Shown here in pieces: positions 5,967 to 7,301 of a stretch of DNA of 7,301 nucleotides. The notes below the pieces were generated by a model. It was not told where the DNA came from and searched no databases. It saw nothing but the letters and a program-made list of their open reading frames with translations. Every line of letters begins with the position of its first letter. The first letter of the stretch is position 1. The stretch covers positions 1 to 7,301 of the forward strand of contig JANMNT010000175.1 of the NCBI GenBank assembly GCA_031368465.1, in the 5' to 3' direction. This DNA is from UKL13-2 sp031368465 (GTDB lineage Bacteria; Pseudomonadota; Gammaproteobacteria; Burkholderiales; Usitatibacteraceae). The position numbers and the translations under genes were made by a program.

Positions 5967-6839
5967 CTATGTCTTTTGTTCGTTTTCCAATACCCGCAAC
6001 AAGTTGCAAGTATCCATGGCGCCCCATCCGGCGTCCATGAGCTTGGACAATTGTGCATGCACAAGCGCCACTGCCGGCATCGGCAGCTGTTGGGTTGCAG
6101 CGGACGCCGCGACCAAGCCGAAGTCCTTGTGGTGCAAACGCGCCTCAATGCCCGCCGCAAAATCACGCGCCGCCATTTTCGGGCCCATTAGACCGAGCAT
6201 TTTTGAGCCGGCAAAGCCGGACATCAACGCGTCAACCACCTTTGCGGCGTCAACGCCGTTGGCGCGGGCAAATAACATCGCCTCGGCAATACCCTGAATG
6301 TTGACGACTTGCACGATCTGGTTGCACGCCTTGGTGATTTGTCCCGCGCCGGTTGGCCCCATGTGGAAAATGTTGCCGCCGAGGATGTCGAGTAATTCAC
6401 GCGTTTTTGCCAGTGTTGCGTCGTCTCCGCCGACCATGATGGTGAGCGTGCCCGCCTCGGCCGCCTTGGTGCCGCCCGAAACGGGGCAGTCGAGAAATTG
6501 AATTTGTTTTTCCGCCAATTGTGCGGCGATTTGTCGGGTCGAAGTTACATCAATGGTTGAAAAGTCGCAAACAATGCTGCCGGGCCGCGCGGATTCGATC
6601 ACCCCATGCTTGCCGAGCAGCACCAATTCCACGTCGGCTGTCGCGGTCACGTTGCAAAAGACGAAGTCTGCATCACGCGCAGCGTCAGCGGGTGTGGTGG
6701 CAACCCGTGCGCCCAGTGCGGCAAATGGCTCTGCCGCAGCCGGTCGTCTGGCATAAACGGTGAGGGTGTGACCGGCGGCAATCAAACGGCGTACCATGTG
6801 GCCGCCCATATTGCCCAAACCAATAAAGCCTATTTTCAT
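5967..6839 (-). CDS. Beta-hydroxyacid dehydrogenase, GarR/3-hydroxyisobutyrate dehydrogenase family
   Basis: A 290-residue NAD(P)-dependent dehydrogenase that oxidises a 3-hydroxyacid or reduces a semialdehyde, as tartronate semialdehyde reductase (GarR/GlxR) and 3-hydroxyisobutyrate dehydrogenase do. Seen are the N-terminal IGFIGLGNMG (3-12), the substrate-binding DCPVSGG at 117-123 followed by GTLTIMVGG, and catalytic K170 in GAGQITKACNQ. The CNQ after the Lys and the NIQGIAEAML stretch resemble GarR more than the NN form of 3-hydroxyisobutyrate dehydrogenase. A conserved HHKDF follows in the helical C-terminal domain. Start is ATG 6839, with GAGG nine bases upstream; the in-frame TTG two codons earlier is less likely. 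It is the first gene of the minus-strand run, so the run's promoter should lie in 6840-7003. Exact substrate is not readable from sequence. Confidence 0.9.
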   Translation of the reverse strand: MKIGFIGLGNMGGHMVRRLIAAGHTLTVYARRPAAAEPFAALGARVATTPADAARDADFVFCNVTATADVELVLLGKHGVIESARPGSIVCDFSTIDVTSTRQIAAQLAEKQIQFLDCPVSGGTKAAEAGTLTIMVGGDDATLAKTRELLDILGGNIFHMGPTGAGQITKACNQIVQVVNIQGIAEAMLFARANGVDAAKVVDALMSGFAGSKMLGLMGPKMAARDFAAGIEARLHHKDFGLVAASAATQQLPMPAVALVHAQLSKLMDAGWGAMDTCNLLRVLENEQKT

Positions 6840-7003
6840 GATCAATCGCCTCGTTCACGCGTAGGTCAACAGTTTCACTGATGTGGGGTTCTGCCACAAG
6901 TGCGTGGCGTGCATCCCGCCACAATTTTCCCATCGGTATTGGTAAACCCCCCGGCATAGAACGTAAAATTCGAGGGTGCCGTGGCGCGGCAAACAGGAGC
7001 CAC
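6840..7003. promoter_or_regulatory. Divergent intergenic region with several hairpins
   Basis: This 164-base gap separates the minus-strand run from the plus-strand S4 gene and must hold control signals for both. It contains three short perfect inverted repeats: TGTGG/CCACA at 6882-6898, GTGGCG/CGCCAC at 6904-6922 followed by AATTTT, and TGCCG/CGGCA at 6977-6991. The second has the form of a weak intrinsic terminator on the plus strand, though no plus-strand gene lies just upstream. I found no convincing sigma-70 promoter for the minus-strand operon. Confidence 0.55.
6939..6969 (+). promoter_or_regulatory. Candidate sigma-70 promoter for the S4-domain gene
   Basis: TTGGTA at 6939-6944 and TAAAAT at 6964-6969 resemble -35 and -10 boxes. 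The spacer of 19 bases is longer than the preferred 17. The -10-like box is 34 bases before the ATG, which would leave a short leader containing the TGCCG/CGGCA hairpin and an AGGAG ribosome-binding site at 6995-6999. Confidence 0.3.
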
Positions 7004-7301
7004 ATGAAAAAAATAGATTACACCCTCACGCAAGACTTTATCGAGCTCAATCATTTGCTCAAGCTGACCGGCTTTGCCGACAGTGGTGGCTCGGGCGGCG
7101 CGCTGGTCACCACCGGCGTGGTGAAAGTGGATGGTCAGGTTGAGCTGCGCAAGCGTAACAAGATCCGCGCCGGGCAGGTGGTACAGATCGCCGACAGCGA
7201 AATTCATGTCGTCGCCAATCCTGATGGTGTTGTAGCCCCGCAGCCGAAAGCGGCGAAGGTAGCCAACGTTGCCAATGTTGCAAAAGCGCGAGCGGGAGGC
7301 A
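7004..7301 (+). CDS. S4-domain RNA-binding protein, YbcJ-like, N-terminal part
   Basis: The frame opens at ATG 7004, with AGGAG four bases upstream, and stays open to the right edge (99 full codons), so the stop is outside the window. The first 70 residues match the small S4 RNA-binding proteins of the E. coli YbcJ type: FIELNHLLKLTGFADSGG, VVKVDGQVELRKRNKIRAGQ and a closing VQIADSEIHVV. The VDGxVExRKRxKIRxGQ segment is the core of the S4 RNA-binding loop. Such proteins bind structured RNA; the precise target is not established. E. coli YbcJ ends at about 70 residues, while this one continues into an Ala, Val and Lys-rich tail including a tandem 9-base repeat at 7262-7279 (ANVANV in protein). 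The tail may be a basic disordered extension. It is transcribed away from the minus-strand run. Confidence 0.87.
   Translation, partial: MKKIDYTLTQDFIELNHLLKLTGFADSGGSGGALVTTGVVKVDGQVELRKRNKIRAGQVVQIADSEIHVVANPDGVVAPQPKAAKVANVANVAKARAGG

Noticed and set aside
6904..6928. Rho-independent terminator of a plus-strand gene
   Set aside because: The stem is only 6 bp, the T-run is four bases, and no plus-strand gene ends nearby; kept only as a hairpin.

Overview
The window looks like chromosomal DNA of a moderately GC-rich proteobacterium, most likely a beta- or gammaproteobacterium. This rests on protein flavour only (a prokaryotic FeS-type cryptochrome/photolyase, a MetC-type lyase, a YbcJ-like S4 protein) and on high GC at third codon positions. 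I cannot name the genus. No rRNA, tRNA, CRISPR array, insertion sequence or phage gene is visible, and no stretch longer than 300 bases lacks a gene.

Plus strand, 1-2601: three genes whose stop and start codons overlap, so one transcript with coupled translation is likely. First is the C-terminal part of an iron-sulfur bacterial cryptochrome/(6-4) photolyase (PhrB/CryB type), with all four cluster cysteines at the spacing of Agrobacterium PhrB. Second is a photolyase-like FAD protein that lacks the usual N-terminal antenna domain but has an extra C-terminal region of about 150 residues. Third is a short-chain dehydrogenase/reductase (SDR) with Ile in place of the catalytic Tyr. Together they suggest a light-responsive or photorepair operon with an accessory SDR of unknown job.

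Minus strand, 6839 down to 2680: a tightly packed run that converges on the first operon. In transcription order it holds a GarR/3-hydroxyisobutyrate-type beta-hydroxyacid dehydrogenase, a homoserine-dehydrogenase-like oxidoreductase with a C-terminal SAF domain, a cystathionine beta-lyase-type PLP enzyme, a probable 52-residue small protein, and a phosphinothricin-type GNAT acetyltransferase. The first three are 8 and 10 bases apart, and ribosome-binding sequences overlap upstream stop codons. The set suggests a small amino-acid or hydroxyacid pathway, perhaps sulfur-linked; the substrate cannot be read from sequence.

Right edge, 6840-7301: a divergent intergenic region with several short inverted repeats, then the start of an S4-domain RNA-binding protein of the YbcJ type that runs off the window.

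Main points for follow-up: the domain layout of the second photolyase-like protein, the Tyr-less SDR coupled to it, the small protein at 3191-3349, and the unassigned minus-strand pathway.
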